Part shown: positions 46,531 to 55,504 of the stretch, piece by piece | How the letters are laid out: each line of letters begins with the position of its first letter | Numbering within the stretch: the stretch's first letter is position 1 | Origin: Phytoamicus setariae | GTDB lineage: Bacteria > Pseudomonadota > Alphaproteobacteria > Rhizobiales > Rhizobiaceae | Direction: 5' to 3' | DNA length: 64,000 bases | NCBI RefSeq assembly: GCF_016722925.1 | Contig: NZ_JAEQNC010000006.1 | Span: forward strand, 334,555-398,554 | Position numbers and translations under genes: made by a program | Notes under the pieces: generated by a model | Told to the model about the DNA's origin: nothing | What the model saw: the letters and a program-made list of their open reading frames with translations, nothing else | Databases searched by the model: none

Positions 46531-47949
46531 ATGAGCACGACAGACCAGCAGCCCGCCTACGGAATACGTTCACTCTTTCACCGCAAATGGCTTGGTGCGA
46601 CGCTGCTATTGGGCGCGGGCGTCGGTTTGGAGGCGCTGGAGTTCTACGTCACCGCCAGCCTGATGCCGTCCATGGTACGCGATATTGGTGGTCTTGGCCT
46701 GTTGGCCTGGACCACATCGCTGTTCGTTGCCGCTCTTGTGCTCGGCGGCGTCGCCATAGTCATTCGGCCGGCAGGCGTTACCCTTCGGCAGGTCTATGTC
46801 ATCGGCACCCTGATCTTCGCGCTCGGCTGCCTGATCGTCGGGTTGGCGCCATCGATGGTCGTCGTGCTGATCGGACGTTTCGTACAGGGTTTTGGCGCCG
46901 GATTGCTGGTCACGCTCGCCTATTCCTTCATCCGCTTCGTCTATCCGGAAGGTATGCAGAATGCTGCTTCGGCCTTCTATAGCGCACTTTGGGGCGTTTC
47001 GACCCTGTTGGGGCCGACGCTGGGCGGCTGGTTTGCCCATGACAGCGCGTGGCGCTGGGCCTTCTTCATTCTCATTCCATTGGCGGTGCTGATGGCCCTG
47101 CTCGCGCCATACTTCTTGCCGCCTGGAGAGGACGAGCGGGAAAAGCAGGCCCTGCCCGGCATCCAGATCCTGCTCATCCTCGCCGGCATCCTGACTATGT
47201 CCTATGCTGGCAATGTCGAGGGCACGGTAATGCGCATTGCGCTCGTGATGGGCGGCATTGCATCGCTGGTCGCGCTCGTGCTCTGCGAGAGACGGTCCGA
47301 ATCGAGGTTACTGCCCCGACTGGCGACGGTCTTCACCCATCCGTTGGCCCAGGCCTATCTGGCAATGTTCCTGCTGATCATTGGGCTGAATTCGGATATC
47401 TACATCCCTTACTTCCTGCAGACCATGCACGCCACACCGCCACTGGTCGCCGGCTATATTGTGGCGCTGGTAGCGACAGGTTGGGCCGTCGCCGGCATGT
47501 GGACAGCATCATGGCAGGGGGAGCGCGCCCGGCGCGCCATTCTGTTCGGCCCGATCGTGCTCTTTGCCTCGATGACCTGCCTGGCATTTGCAATCAGTCG
47601 TGACAACCCTCACGCCGACATCGGCATCCTGACAGCTGTTTGCATACTGCTCTTCGGCATGGGTGTCGGTATCGGCCTTGGCTGGGCACATCTTGTATCC
47701 ATGGTGATGACCCTCTCCGAAGGACCGGAGGCTGACAAGGCGACGGCAGCCATAAATCTGGTCCCGTCGCTCGCAGCCGCCTTCGGTTCGGCCATCGCCG
47801 GCGTAATTGCAAATTCGGCCGGCCTGGTCACGCCGGGCGGCATTGAAGGCGGCATGACCGCCGCCTTCTGGCTTTATGCGCTGACGTCCATCTCAGGTGT
47901 TCTTGCGCTGCTTACAGTCGTGCCCTTACTTCGACGGAAAACTAGCTAA
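46531..47949 (+). CDS. MFS transporter, multidrug-type
   Basis: A 472-residue major facilitator with 12-14 membrane segments. Motif A-like region is changed (VIRPAGVTLRQVYVIG), and LIGRFVQGFGAGLLVTLAYSFIRFVYPE is the motif C-like segment of drug/H+ antiporters. The protein starts YGIRSLFHRKWLGATLLLGAGV. Substrate unknown. The end overlaps the convergent quinone oxidoreductase gene by eight bases. Confidence 0.88.
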   Translation: MSTTDQQPAYGIRSLFHRKWLGATLLLGAGVGLEALEFYVTASLMPSMVRDIGGLGLLAWTTSLFVAALVLGGVAIVIRPAGVTLRQVYVIGTLIFALGCLIVGLAPSMVVVLIGRFVQGFGAGLLVTLAYSFIRFVYPEGMQNAASAFYSALWGVSTLLGPTLGGWFAHDSAWRWAFFILIPLAVLMALLAPYFLPPGEDEREKQALPGIQILLILAGILTMSYAGNVEGTVMRIALVMGGIASLVALVLCERRSESRLLPRLATVFTHPLAQAYLAMFLLIIGLNSDIYIPYFLQTMHATPPLVAGYIVALVATGWAVAGMWTASWQGERARRAILFGPIVLFASMTCLAFAISRDNPHADIGILTAVCILLFGMGVGIGLGWAHLVSMVMTLSEGPEADKATAAINLVPSLAAAFGSAIAGVIANSAGLVTPGGIEGGMTAAFWLYALTSISGVLALLTVVPLLRRKTS

Positions 47950-48826
47950 GCAAGGCGGATTTGTTGGCTTCGAGGAATGCTCGCAACGGCGTGGGCCTCT
48001 TGCCAGTCAGCTTTTCCACGTCTTCCGTCCGGGCGGATAGATCGCCGGCACGAGCAGCCACTTCGAAGCTGACAAGGGTCGGAATGAGAAAGCCTGGGAC
48101 GCCTGCGGCCTTCATGCCATCGGCAAGCTGCTCATCCGTCAACTGGATCACGTCGATCTTCCGGCCAGTTACTTCGGTCACCAGCGCCGCAATTTCCGCA
48201 GTCGTGCGAGCCTCACTGCCCGTCAGGGTATAGGTCGCTTTCTCCGAGACGCCCGAAGCGAGCACTGCCCCAATCGCTGCGGCGCAGTCTGCCCGCGCCA
48301 CATGGGCGATCCTGCCATCGGCGGCGGATGTGTACCACTGTCCTGTGGCAAGCACCTGCGGCAGGTTCCTCAAGAGATTTTCCTGATACCAGGTGTTGCG
48401 CAGGAAGGTGTAGCCGAGCCCGGTCGCTTCAATTGCCTCTTCCGTAAGCCGGTGGTCGGCTGCGAAAATCACCTTTGACGTCTCCACATTCGGCAGTGAC
48501 GTGTAGATGATGTGCTTGACACCTGCAGTCTTCGCCGCAGCTACGGCGTCCCGATGCTGCTTGATGCGGGTTCCCTTGTCGTCGAGCGCATCCGTGGAAA
48601 TCAATACGAGTCGGTCAGCGCTCTTGAAGGCCACTTGAAGGCTTGCAGGATCGTTGTAGTCCGCCTTCCGCACGTCGATGCCTTTGGCGGCATAGTCGGC
48701 AAGTTTCGAGACCTCGCGGGTGGTCGCGATAATGTCGCCTGCCGCAACGCCACGAGCAAGCAGATCATCGAGAACGAGGCGACCAAGGTGGCCTGAAGCA
48801 CCGGTGACGAGAAGTTTCTGGGACAT
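47942..48826 (-). CDS. NmrA-like NAD(P)H:quinone oxidoreductase (QorB type)
   Basis: A 294-residue Rossmann protein. N-terminal TGASGHLGRLVLDDLLARG is the NAD(P) motif; RKADYNDPASLQVAFKSADRLVLIS is the typical second half; NTWYQENLL is the QorB-type motif. It would reduce quinones with NAD(P)H. Divergent from an HxlR-type regulator across 149 bases that hold an inverted repeat. Confidence 0.88.
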   Translation of the reverse strand: MSQKLLVTGASGHLGRLVLDDLLARGVAAGDIIATTREVSKLADYAAKGIDVRKADYNDPASLQVAFKSADRLVLISTDALDDKGTRIKQHRDAVAAAKTAGVKHIIYTSLPNVETSKVIFAADHRLTEEAIEATGLGYTFLRNTWYQENLLRNLPQVLATGQWYTSAADGRIAHVARADCAAAIGAVLASGVSEKATYTLTGSEARTTAEIAALVTEVTGRKIDVIQLTDEQLADGMKAAGVPGFLIPTLVSFEVAARAGDLSARTEDVEKLTGKRPTPLRAFLEANKSALLS

Positions 48827-48881
48827 GGTTCCGTTCCTTTCGAGCAGGCGATCGCCTTGCGAAATTCGACAATTGAGATAT

Positions 48882-48898
48882 GGTCTCTTTTCGAGACC
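48882..48898. promoter_or_regulatory. Likely HxlR operator
   Basis: GGTCTC (48882-48887) and GAGACC (48893-48898) form a perfect inverted repeat with five-base spacer, between the divergent quinone oxidoreductase and HxlR genes. This spacing and place fit a dimeric winged-helix operator. Confidence 0.5.
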
Positions 48899-48975
48899 TA
48901 CTCTTATCTAGAGACGGAATAACGTTTGTAAAGACGGCAGTTTTTTGTTGCCTGGTTACCTCGAAGGAACCACCC

Positions 48976-49386
48976 ATGAATGAAATGCAGAAGATCGGCA
49001 TGCCGAAATCACGTACTGAAGCGTTCGAGAAATACGGCTTCACCGCCGCCAATTGCCCAGTGCGCGACGTCATGGATCAGATAAGCGGCAAATGGAGCAT
49101 CTTGATGATGCTGGAACTGATGGATGGACCGCAGCGCTTCGGTGAACTGCGCCGACGCGTTCCTGATATTTCCCAGCGCATGTTGACCCAGACACTACGG
49201 GACCTGCAGCGCGATGGTTATGTCAACCGCACCGTCTACCCGACCCAGCCGCCTGCCGTAGAATATGCACTCACTGATCTCGGCCACTCCTTCATGAAAC
49301 CGCTCGTGGCACTGGTCGACTGGTCGGCAAGGCATCACGATCAGATCCGCGAGGCGCGTATGGCTTTTGACAAGGTTGCGATCTAG
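48976..49386 (+). CDS. HxlR-family transcriptional regulator
   Basis: A 136-residue winged-helix protein. The single N-terminal cysteine is in ANCPVRDVMDQISGKW, the redox-sensing position of YodB/QorR-type regulators; RFGELRRRVPDISQRMLTQTLRDLQRDG is the recognition region. ATG 48976 with AAGGAA is chosen over an in-frame start at 48880. It probably represses the divergent quinone oxidoreductase gene in reduced form. Confidence 0.92.
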   Translation: MNEMQKIGMPKSRTEAFEKYGFTAANCPVRDVMDQISGKWSILMMLELMDGPQRFGELRRRVPDISQRMLTQTLRDLQRDGYVNRTVYPTQPPAVEYALTDLGHSFMKPLVALVDWSARHHDQIREARMAFDKVAI

Positions 49387-50862
49387 CTACTTGATGTACC
49401 AGCCCCAAGGCTCGTCGCTCGCAAACCCGGTGATCTGCTTGACCTCCAGATAGTTTTCGAATCCCCAGCGGCCGAGTTCACGACCGGTGCCCGACTGCTT
49501 GTAGCCACCCCATGGCGCATCGGTGAAGGTCGGCTGCGAGCAATTGATCCAGACGATGCCGGCTCGAAACGCACGGGCAACACGCTCTGCGCGTGCCAGG
49601 TCCTTCGACATGACTGCGGCCGCGAGGCCGTACTTGCTGTCATTGGCCATTCGGATTGCGTCCGCTTCGTTCTTGAACGGCTTGACGCAAACCACTGGCC
49701 CGAAGATCTCTTCCTTCCAGACCCAGGCGTCCTCGCTCATGTCGGTCAGCACCGTGGGTTCGATAAAGTAGCCTGTATTGAGCTCTGCCGGGCGCTGGCC
49801 GCCGGCGGCGACCTTGGCGCCTTCAGCCTTGCCACGCTCGATGGCGGCAAGAATCTTGTCGTACTGGCCGCGCGAAATGATCGGGCCAAGCAACGTGCCG
49901 TCATCCAAGCCGTTGCCGATCCTGATCTTTTTCGCTTCCTCGACAAGCCGGGCCAGCACCTTGCCGTAAATTGGCTCTTCAATCAGCACTCTGGAAGTTG
50001 CCGAACAGACCTGCCCCTGGTTCCAGAAGATGCCGAACATGATCCATTCAACGGCTTCCTCGATATCGCTGTCGGCAAACACCACGAAGGGCGACTTGCC
50101 GCCAAGCTCGAGGCTGACATTCTTGATATCCTGAGCGCCCGCGATCATCACCTTGCGGCCAGTCGCGACTGAGCCGGTGAAAGCCAGCTTGTCAATCAGC
50201 GGATGTTCGGTAATCGCTGCCCCCGCATCCTGTCCCAATCCGGTGACAATATTGAGAACGCCGTTCGGCAGACCGACTTCCTCAGCAATGGCACCGAGTT
50301 CCAGAGTGGTCAGCGAGGCGAGTTCCGAGGGTTTCAGCACCACCGTGCAGCCTGCGGCGAGCGCAGGTGCAACCTTCCAGGAAACCATCAGCAGCGGATA
50401 GTTCCAGGGCGTGATCGCGCCGACCACACCAAGCGGTTCGCGGATCACCCTGGAATTGAACCGTGCATCGCCAAGCGGAATTACCTCGTCCGGCTTTCCA
50501 TCGGATTCTTCAGCCAGCTCGGCATAGAACCGAAAGCAGCCGGCAACGTCATCCATGTCCCAAGCTGCTTCAGGCAGCGGCTTGCCATTATCACGCACTT
50601 CGAGCCGCGCAAGGAAATCCTTCTTTTCGACGATCTTGTCGGCAATCGCGCGCAGAATACGTGCCCGTTCCGAACCCTTCATCTTCGGCCATGGTCCGTT
50701 GTCGAACGCCTCGCGGGCAGCCTTCACCGCCTTGTCTACGTCGGGCACAGTCGCCGCCGGGATCTTGTGGAACACTTCTTCAGTCGCAGGATCGGTGACA
50801 TCAAGTACACCCCCAGCGACCGGAGCAACCCACTTGCCGTCGATGAAAAGCTTGTCCTGCAT
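49387..50862 (-). CDS. Aldehyde dehydrogenase (betaine aldehyde dehydrogenase-like)
   Basis: A 491-residue NAD(P)-dependent aldehyde dehydrogenase. The cofactor loop FTGSVATGR, general base VSLELGGKSP and nucleophile NQGQVCSATSRV are all present, as is the C-terminal PWGGYKQSGTGRELG. The ATG at 50862 has AAGGG nine bases upstream; a frame to 50916 would overlap the upstream gene. It oxidises an aldehyde to the acid in the cytoplasm. Last gene of the GntR-GT-ALDH unit, 13 bases after the GT stop. Confidence 0.95.
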   Translation of the reverse strand: MQDKLFIDGKWVAPVAGGVLDVTDPATEEVFHKIPAATVPDVDKAVKAAREAFDNGPWPKMKGSERARILRAIADKIVEKKDFLARLEVRDNGKPLPEAAWDMDDVAGCFRFYAELAEESDGKPDEVIPLGDARFNSRVIREPLGVVGAITPWNYPLLMVSWKVAPALAAGCTVVLKPSELASLTTLELGAIAEEVGLPNGVLNIVTGLGQDAGAAITEHPLIDKLAFTGSVATGRKVMIAGAQDIKNVSLELGGKSPFVVFADSDIEEAVEWIMFGIFWNQGQVCSATSRVLIEEPIYGKVLARLVEEAKKIRIGNGLDDGTLLGPIISRGQYDKILAAIERGKAEGAKVAAGGQRPAELNTGYFIEPTVLTDMSEDAWVWKEEIFGPVVCVKPFKNEADAIRMANDSKYGLAAAVMSKDLARAERVARAFRAGIVWINCSQPTFTDAPWGGYKQSGTGRELGRWGFENYLEVKQITGFASDEPWGWYIK

Positions 50863-50875
50863 ATTGAATACCCTT

Positions 50876-52141
50876 TCAGAGAAGGTCGAGAATGGTCTTT
50901 GCCGCCTTCGAAACACCGGCAGCGGCCTGCATTCGAAGACTGTTGTCCTTCAGACGCGTATGCATCGCCTTATCACCGGCCAAAGACGCAATTGCATCCG
51001 CAAGCTCTGTTTCCATCCAGCGATAGCGGTCGAGCTTGAGGCCGGTGCCGGTCTCCTCCGCACGCCGGGCATTGTCGTGACCATCCCAGCAATAGGGCAT
51101 CACCAGTGACGGCACGCCGTAGTAGAGTGCCTCGCAAAAAGAGTTGTTGCCGCCGTGATGGATGAAGACGGTGGACTTCTCCACCACGGACGGCTGGGGA
51201 AACCAGCTCTCCAGCAGAACATTATCAGGAATATGGCTGTAGTCATCACGCCACGGCCCCGCGTTGACGATGAAACGGAAGGGCAGCGTGGCAAAAACCG
51301 AGATCATTCGCCTGATCATCGCCACATCCATGGCACCCAGGCTGCCGAAACTGGTGAGCACCAGCGGCTTGTCATTGCCGGCGGCGAATACCGGCATTGG
51401 ATAGGGGGCTTCGTTGCGTACGCAGCCGTCGAGATAGACGAACTTCTGGGGATCAAGCGGTTGCTTGCGCTCGAAGCGGACGATTTCCGGAGATAGCAAC
51501 AAATTGAGATGGCTGGACGCTTCCAGAAATTGCCCGGCTGGATATGGCTTGAGGCTACATTCCGCGAGGAAACCGTTGAACCGCCGGTGCGCGGGCGCGA
51601 CTTCCCGAGCATAGCGCGCCTCGAAAACGTCCCAGTCCGCACCCTTCTTCGCACCGCAACCCGATAGGTAAGGCGGCACCAACGGATCCGGTATCTCCGT
51701 TTCGGCACAGGAAACCACCCTCACCCACGGAACACCCGCATTGGCGACTGCCGGAAACATCACGACGTTGTCGAGCACGATCGCGTCCGGGCGGATCTGT
51801 GCGATCAACCGTTTGAGCGGCTCTTCCGCACGGATTGCGGTGTCGACGATCGCATCCCAGGTAGGCGCGACATAGCTCGAAATCTGCTCGAGCGGCGACT
51901 GCTGGAAAGCACCCTTGTGGCGGTTGATGAAGGCGTTCCAGTCAACTTGACCGTCGCCTGCGCCGGAAGCAAGGCTGTATTCAGCAAAACCGTACTCGCT
52001 GAAGACACCGCGAAAATTCTCATGGCAGATGAACACTGGCCGGGCGCCCTGCCCGCGCAACTGCTGCGCAATACCGATGCAGTTCAGCGCCGCGCCGTAA
52101 CTGGCCTCGGGAAACAGGGCTATGACTTTCTGCTTGGTCAT
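50876..52141 (-). CDS. MGT-type glycosyltransferase, copy 1
   Basis: A 421-residue GT-B enzyme of family 1. The C-terminal donor site reads FIHHGGNNSFCEALYYG and then PYCWDGHDNARRAEE; the usual DQxxNA is changed to DGHDNA, so the sugar donor may be unusual. The N-terminus IALFPEASYGAALNCIGIAQQL is the acceptor side. It is clearly paralogous to the GT at 57349. It follows the GntR gene by 16 bases. Confidence 0.88.
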   Translation of the reverse strand: MTKQKVIALFPEASYGAALNCIGIAQQLRGQGARPVFICHENFRGVFSEYGFAEYSLASGAGDGQVDWNAFINRHKGAFQQSPLEQISSYVAPTWDAIVDTAIRAEEPLKRLIAQIRPDAIVLDNVVMFPAVANAGVPWVRVVSCAETEIPDPLVPPYLSGCGAKKGADWDVFEARYAREVAPAHRRFNGFLAECSLKPYPAGQFLEASSHLNLLLSPEIVRFERKQPLDPQKFVYLDGCVRNEAPYPMPVFAAGNDKPLVLTSFGSLGAMDVAMIRRMISVFATLPFRFIVNAGPWRDDYSHIPDNVLLESWFPQPSVVEKSTVFIHHGGNNSFCEALYYGVPSLVMPYCWDGHDNARRAEETGTGLKLDRYRWMETELADAIASLAGDKAMHTRLKDNSLRMQAAAGVSKAAKTILDLL

Positions 52142-52157
52142 TCAGGTCATGAACTTT

Positions 52158-53087
52158 CTAACCGGCGATACGGAATGCAATCGGCACGCCACGCCCGGCC
52201 AGGCGCGGTCGCTCGAAATGGGACATCTGGATATGCACACGCAGCAGGTCGGCGGCAAGATCGAACTGCTCGCGCTCGATCTGCTCGAGGATCTGGATAT
52301 GCTCAAGATTGGACTGCATCAGCCGGAACGCGTTGATATGCATTGCGGGTTGTGAACTCTTGCGCCGACGATGATGCGTCACCAGCGCTTCGGACATGAA
52401 TGGGTTTCCGGACCCTCGCGCAATCAACATGTGGAAATCGTAATCGGTCCGCTCGAACAGCTTTTGGTCAAAGTCGGACTCATTCATGCTGCGCAGGATC
52501 TCCATCGATTGCCGCAACGACATCAGCGCGGCTGCATCGCGCCGGAAACCGGGCATGGTCAATGCCAGCGGTTCGCAGGCCAGTCGGAATTCGTAGCTTT
52601 TGGCGACCGCATCGCCCGATATGGCAAATTGCTTGATCAGCCATTGCTGGCCCGGTGCACGCTCGGCCAGATTCTCCTCGGCCAGTTTCATCAGCGCATT
52701 TTGTACGGCGCTGCGGGAAGCAGCATAGCGGCGCTGCAGACTGGCGACTGTCTGTGAATCGCCGATGCGACCGGCCGAAATATCGCGAAGAATGGCGTTG
52801 TAAAGCTCAGTTTCTTCCGCTGGTGCAGCCTCGTCCTCCAGCCCCGGGAAAGACGCCGGCTCGATCGCCAATTGAAACCCACCCTCAGGCTCCGGCGCCA
52901 CGATCTGCCGTTCAGCAAGAAACTGAAGCGCTTTCCTGATCGGAGTTCGCGATACATTGCAATGGGATGCGAGCGTTTGTTCAGTCAGGCGGCCACCCAG
53001 TGGGACCCCCCGCTCAATAGCATAGTCCAGTATTTTTTGCGCGAGTTCGACATGCCTCTGCCGAACCTTGCTGGTGATTTCTTCCAT
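52158..53087 (-). CDS. GntR-family regulator with two winged-helix segments
   Basis: About 309 residues from ATG 53087. The first winged helix (about 10-70) is GntR-type: LTEQTLASHCNVSRTPIRKALQFLAE. A second similar segment (about 105-160) reads QTVASLQRRYAASRSAVQNALMKLAEEN. The C-terminal half is a helical FCD-like ligand domain (ERTDYDFHMLIARGSGNPFMSEA). It is the first gene of the minus-strand arm and divergent from the ABC importer, so likely controls both. Confidence 0.88.
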   Translation of the reverse strand: MEEITSKVRQRHVELAQKILDYAIERGVPLGGRLTEQTLASHCNVSRTPIRKALQFLAERQIVAPEPEGGFQLAIEPASFPGLEDEAAPAEETELYNAILRDISAGRIGDSQTVASLQRRYAASRSAVQNALMKLAEENLAERAPGQQWLIKQFAISGDAVAKSYEFRLACEPLALTMPGFRRDAAALMSLRQSMEILRSMNESDFDQKLFERTDYDFHMLIARGSGNPFMSEALVTHHRRRKSSQPAMHINAFRLMQSNLEHIQILEQIEREQFDLAADLLRVHIQMSHFERPRLAGRGVPIAFRIAG

Positions 53088-53191
53088 TTCGGACAAACAT
53101 TCCCAAGCTTAGAACTCACGCTCATGCTGCCTTCTTCATAGTCCCAACGCAAGACCAACGAGAAAAAAACTTGGTTCATGCAGATTCACAG

Positions 53192-53218
53192 TTGACGTAT
53201 TTTTTTTATAAATAATAC
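53192..53218 (+). promoter_or_regulatory. Promoter of the ABC importer operon
   Basis: TTGACG at 53192-53197 and TAATAC at 53213-53218, 15 bases apart in an AT-rich tract (a run of T and ATAAATAA). This is the best promoter match in the 292-base GntR/importer gap. Confidence 0.5.
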
Positions 53219-53379
53219 TGTCATCCAGAAGCGGATCACAAAGACCGAACACCGGCAAACCGCTTGGGAACAAGAAATATAGGCCAGACGGCCGGCTGCT
53301 CTTAGGCATGCCGCTGGCAATAAAGGTTTTGCACCGCCGCGACCTCCCGGTCGACGGCGACAGCCATGGGAGAATTTTC

Positions 53380-54447
53380 GTGACCATTTCCTTGTGCCGC
53401 AGTACCGCGCGCGCTCTTGCCCTAGCAACTGCGGTTGCAGGCCTGTCGCTGAGCGCAGCCGCATCCAACGCCGCCGACCTCGTCATTTCTAACTGGGACG
53501 GCTACATGGCGAAGGACATCGCCGACAGCTTCAAGGCAGCGACAGGGTTGACCATCGAGGTTGTCAATCACGCCACCAACGAAGAAATCATGGGCAAGCT
53601 CATGGCCAGCCAGGGCAAGGGCTACGACGTGGTGTTCGTTTCCTCGCCCTTCGCCGAGATCCTGAACGGTCAGGGCATGGTCGAGCCGCTCGACCACGCG
53701 GCAATCCCGAACATCAAGAACCTTTATCCGGAAGCTGCCGCGCTGGCTTACGATCCCGGCAATGCTTATTCGGTTCCCTATACCTGGGGTAGCACCGGCC
53801 TCTGCTATCGGTCGGACCTCGTCAAGACGCCGGTCGACAGCTGGAACAGCCTCCTGAAACCTGATGCTGCGCTCAAGGGCAAGACAACCATGCTGGCGAC
53901 CGACCGTTGGCTGATGGCCGCAGGCCTTCTGTCGCTCGGCTATTCCGTCAACGAAAAAGATCCGGCCAAGATCGAGCAAGCCAAGAACGTCCTGATCGAA
54001 GCCAAGAAGACACTGCTCGCCTATGACGATACGACCTTCTTTTCGAAGCTCGTTTCCGGTGAAGCACAGCTCGTTCAGGCTTGGGATGGCTGGTGCAACT
54101 ACGGCATCACCGAGAACAAGGACATCAAGTACGTAGTGCCCAAGGAAGGTTCGGATCTCTGGGTCGATACGATCGTGGTGATGAAGAATTCCGAGCACAA
54201 GGACGCCGCAATGAAGTTCGTCGACTTCATTCTCGACGCCAAGAACCATGCCTGGGCCGCCCAGAACATCCTCTACAAGGTTCCGAACAAGCCGGCGATG
54301 GAAAGCCTCGATCCGGCGCTTGCCAAGCAATATCCGAACATGGCGATGAGCCCGGCGGAATTGGCGAAGTACGAACTGCTGCGCGATCTCGGCGCGAGCA
54401 TGAAGGACTACTCCCGCGCCGTCAGCGAAATCAAGGCTGCCAACTAA
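53380..54447 (+). CDS. Polyamine-type ABC transporter substrate-binding protein
   Basis: A 355-residue periplasmic binding protein of the PotD/PotF type. The GTG at 53380, with GGGAG eight bases upstream, gives a signal peptide ending near SNAAD. The mature start LVISNWDGYMAKDIADSF and VPYTWGSTGLCYR are family marks. PotD ligand acids are partly recognisable in AWDGWCNYG. It would bind a cationic amine or related compound. First gene of the importer operon. Confidence 0.93.
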   Translation: MTISLCRSTARALALATAVAGLSLSAAASNAADLVISNWDGYMAKDIADSFKAATGLTIEVVNHATNEEIMGKLMASQGKGYDVVFVSSPFAEILNGQGMVEPLDHAAIPNIKNLYPEAAALAYDPGNAYSVPYTWGSTGLCYRSDLVKTPVDSWNSLLKPDAALKGKTTMLATDRWLMAAGLLSLGYSVNEKDPAKIEQAKNVLIEAKKTLLAYDDTTFFSKLVSGEAQLVQAWDGWCNYGITENKDIKYVVPKEGSDLWVDTIVVMKNSEHKDAAMKFVDFILDAKNHAWAAQNILYKVPNKPAMESLDPALAKQYPNMAMSPAELAKYELLRDLGASMKDYSRAVSEIKAAN

Positions 54448-54469
54448 GCGTCCTTGGCGATCTAGCCGG

Positions 54470-54485
54470 CCCCGCAACCGCGGGG
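54470..54485 (+). promoter_or_regulatory. Stable hairpin after the binding-protein gene
   Basis: CCCCGC (54470-54475) pairs with GCGGGG (54480-54485), loop AACC. There is no T run, so it probably stabilises the upstream mRNA and lowers downstream expression, as between malE and malF. Confidence 0.4.
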
Positions 54486-54510
54486 TCAGGACACCGCACA
54501 AAACAATCAA

Positions 54511-54600
54511 CGAGTCATCCTCGGGCTTGACCCTAGGAACCACACACACCCAACGCATCATTAGACCTTGGATCCTCGGGTCAAGCCCGAGGATGACTCG
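54511..54600. repeat. RIME-like palindromic element
   Basis: Arms 54511-54532 and 54579-54600 (starting CGAGTCATCCTCGGGCTTGA) are perfect 22-base inverted copies, with partial matching inwards. Each arm contains smaller palindromes. This sequence type (TCCTCGGGCTTGACCCGAGGA) is common in rhizobial intergenic regions. It lies inside the importer operon, between the binding-protein and permease genes. Confidence 0.75.
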
Positions 54601-54634
54601 TGGAGATGCGCCAACAAACAGAACCCAGCAAAGC

Positions 54635-55504
54635 ATGTCCTTTAACGCCACCAAACCGAACTGGCTTGCCGCCCCGGCCATCGCCTGGCTCATCATCTTC
54701 ATGGTGCTGCCCTGCATATTGGTGCTGGCCTATGCATTTTTCCAGCGCGGTATGTTCGGGGGCATCGACTATGTCTTGACGTTCGAGAACTTCCAGCGCG
54801 TCGTCGATCCGCTTTATGCGAAGATCTTTCTGAACTCCGCGCGGATTGCGCTGACCACCACGCTGATTGCCATTCTTATTGCCTATCCCGCCGCCTATGC
54901 GATTGCGCGGGCGCCGCGAACTTGGCAGCCGATCCTGCTGTTCTTCGCCGTCCTGCCGTTCTGGAGCAACTACCTGATCCGCACCTACGCCTGGATCGTG
55001 CTGCTCAATCGGGAGGGCCTGTTCAACAATCTGCTGAAATGGCTGGGTTATACCGGCGAACCCCTTTCGCTGCTTTACACAGAGGGCGCCGTCATCACCG
55101 GCCTCGTCTATAACTACCTGCCCTTCGTGATCCTGGCGATCTATTCGACGCTCAGCCGCCTCAATCCGGAACTGATGGAAGCCTCACGCGACCTCGGCGC
55201 CGGCCCGATGCGGACCTTCTGGCGGGTCACCTTGCCACTGACACTGCCCGGCGTCGCAGCTGGAGGCGTCTTCGTCTTCGTGCTGTCGATCGGCAATTTC
55301 GTCACTCCGGCGCTTCTCGGCGGTGGGCGGTTCCAGATGATCGGCAACCTCGTCTACGATCAGTTCCTTACGGCCAATGACTGGCCGTTCGGCGCAGCAC
55401 TTGGCATGACGCTGATCGCCATCATGATCGTGCTGCTTCTCCTGCAGGCGCGCGCGACGTCGCATGCCTCGGGCGAGACCAAGGGAGCACGCGAAGATGC
55501 GTAA
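54635..55504 (+). CDS. ABC transporter permease 1
   Basis: A 289-residue permease with six membrane segments (PotB type). The EAA loop reads EASRDLGAGPMRTFWRVTLPLTLPG. ATG 54635 (MSFNATKPN) is chosen; an earlier frame would start inside the palindromic repeat. It pairs with the next permease. Confidence 0.93.
   Translation: MSFNATKPNWLAAPAIAWLIIFMVLPCILVLAYAFFQRGMFGGIDYVLTFENFQRVVDPLYAKIFLNSARIALTTTLIAILIAYPAAYAIARAPRTWQPILLFFAVLPFWSNYLIRTYAWIVLLNREGLFNNLLKWLGYTGEPLSLLYTEGAVITGLVYNYLPFVILAIYSTLSRLNPELMEASRDLGAGPMRTFWRVTLPLTLPGVAAGGVFVFVLSIGNFVTPALLGGGRFQMIGNLVYDQFLTANDWPFGAALGMTLIAIMIVLLLLQARATSHASGETKGAREDA

Noticed and set aside
53422..54717. A 431-codon minus-strand frame opposite the binding-protein gene
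   Set aside because: It runs through the signal peptide, hairpin and palindromic repeat of the real gene and has no recognisable domain.
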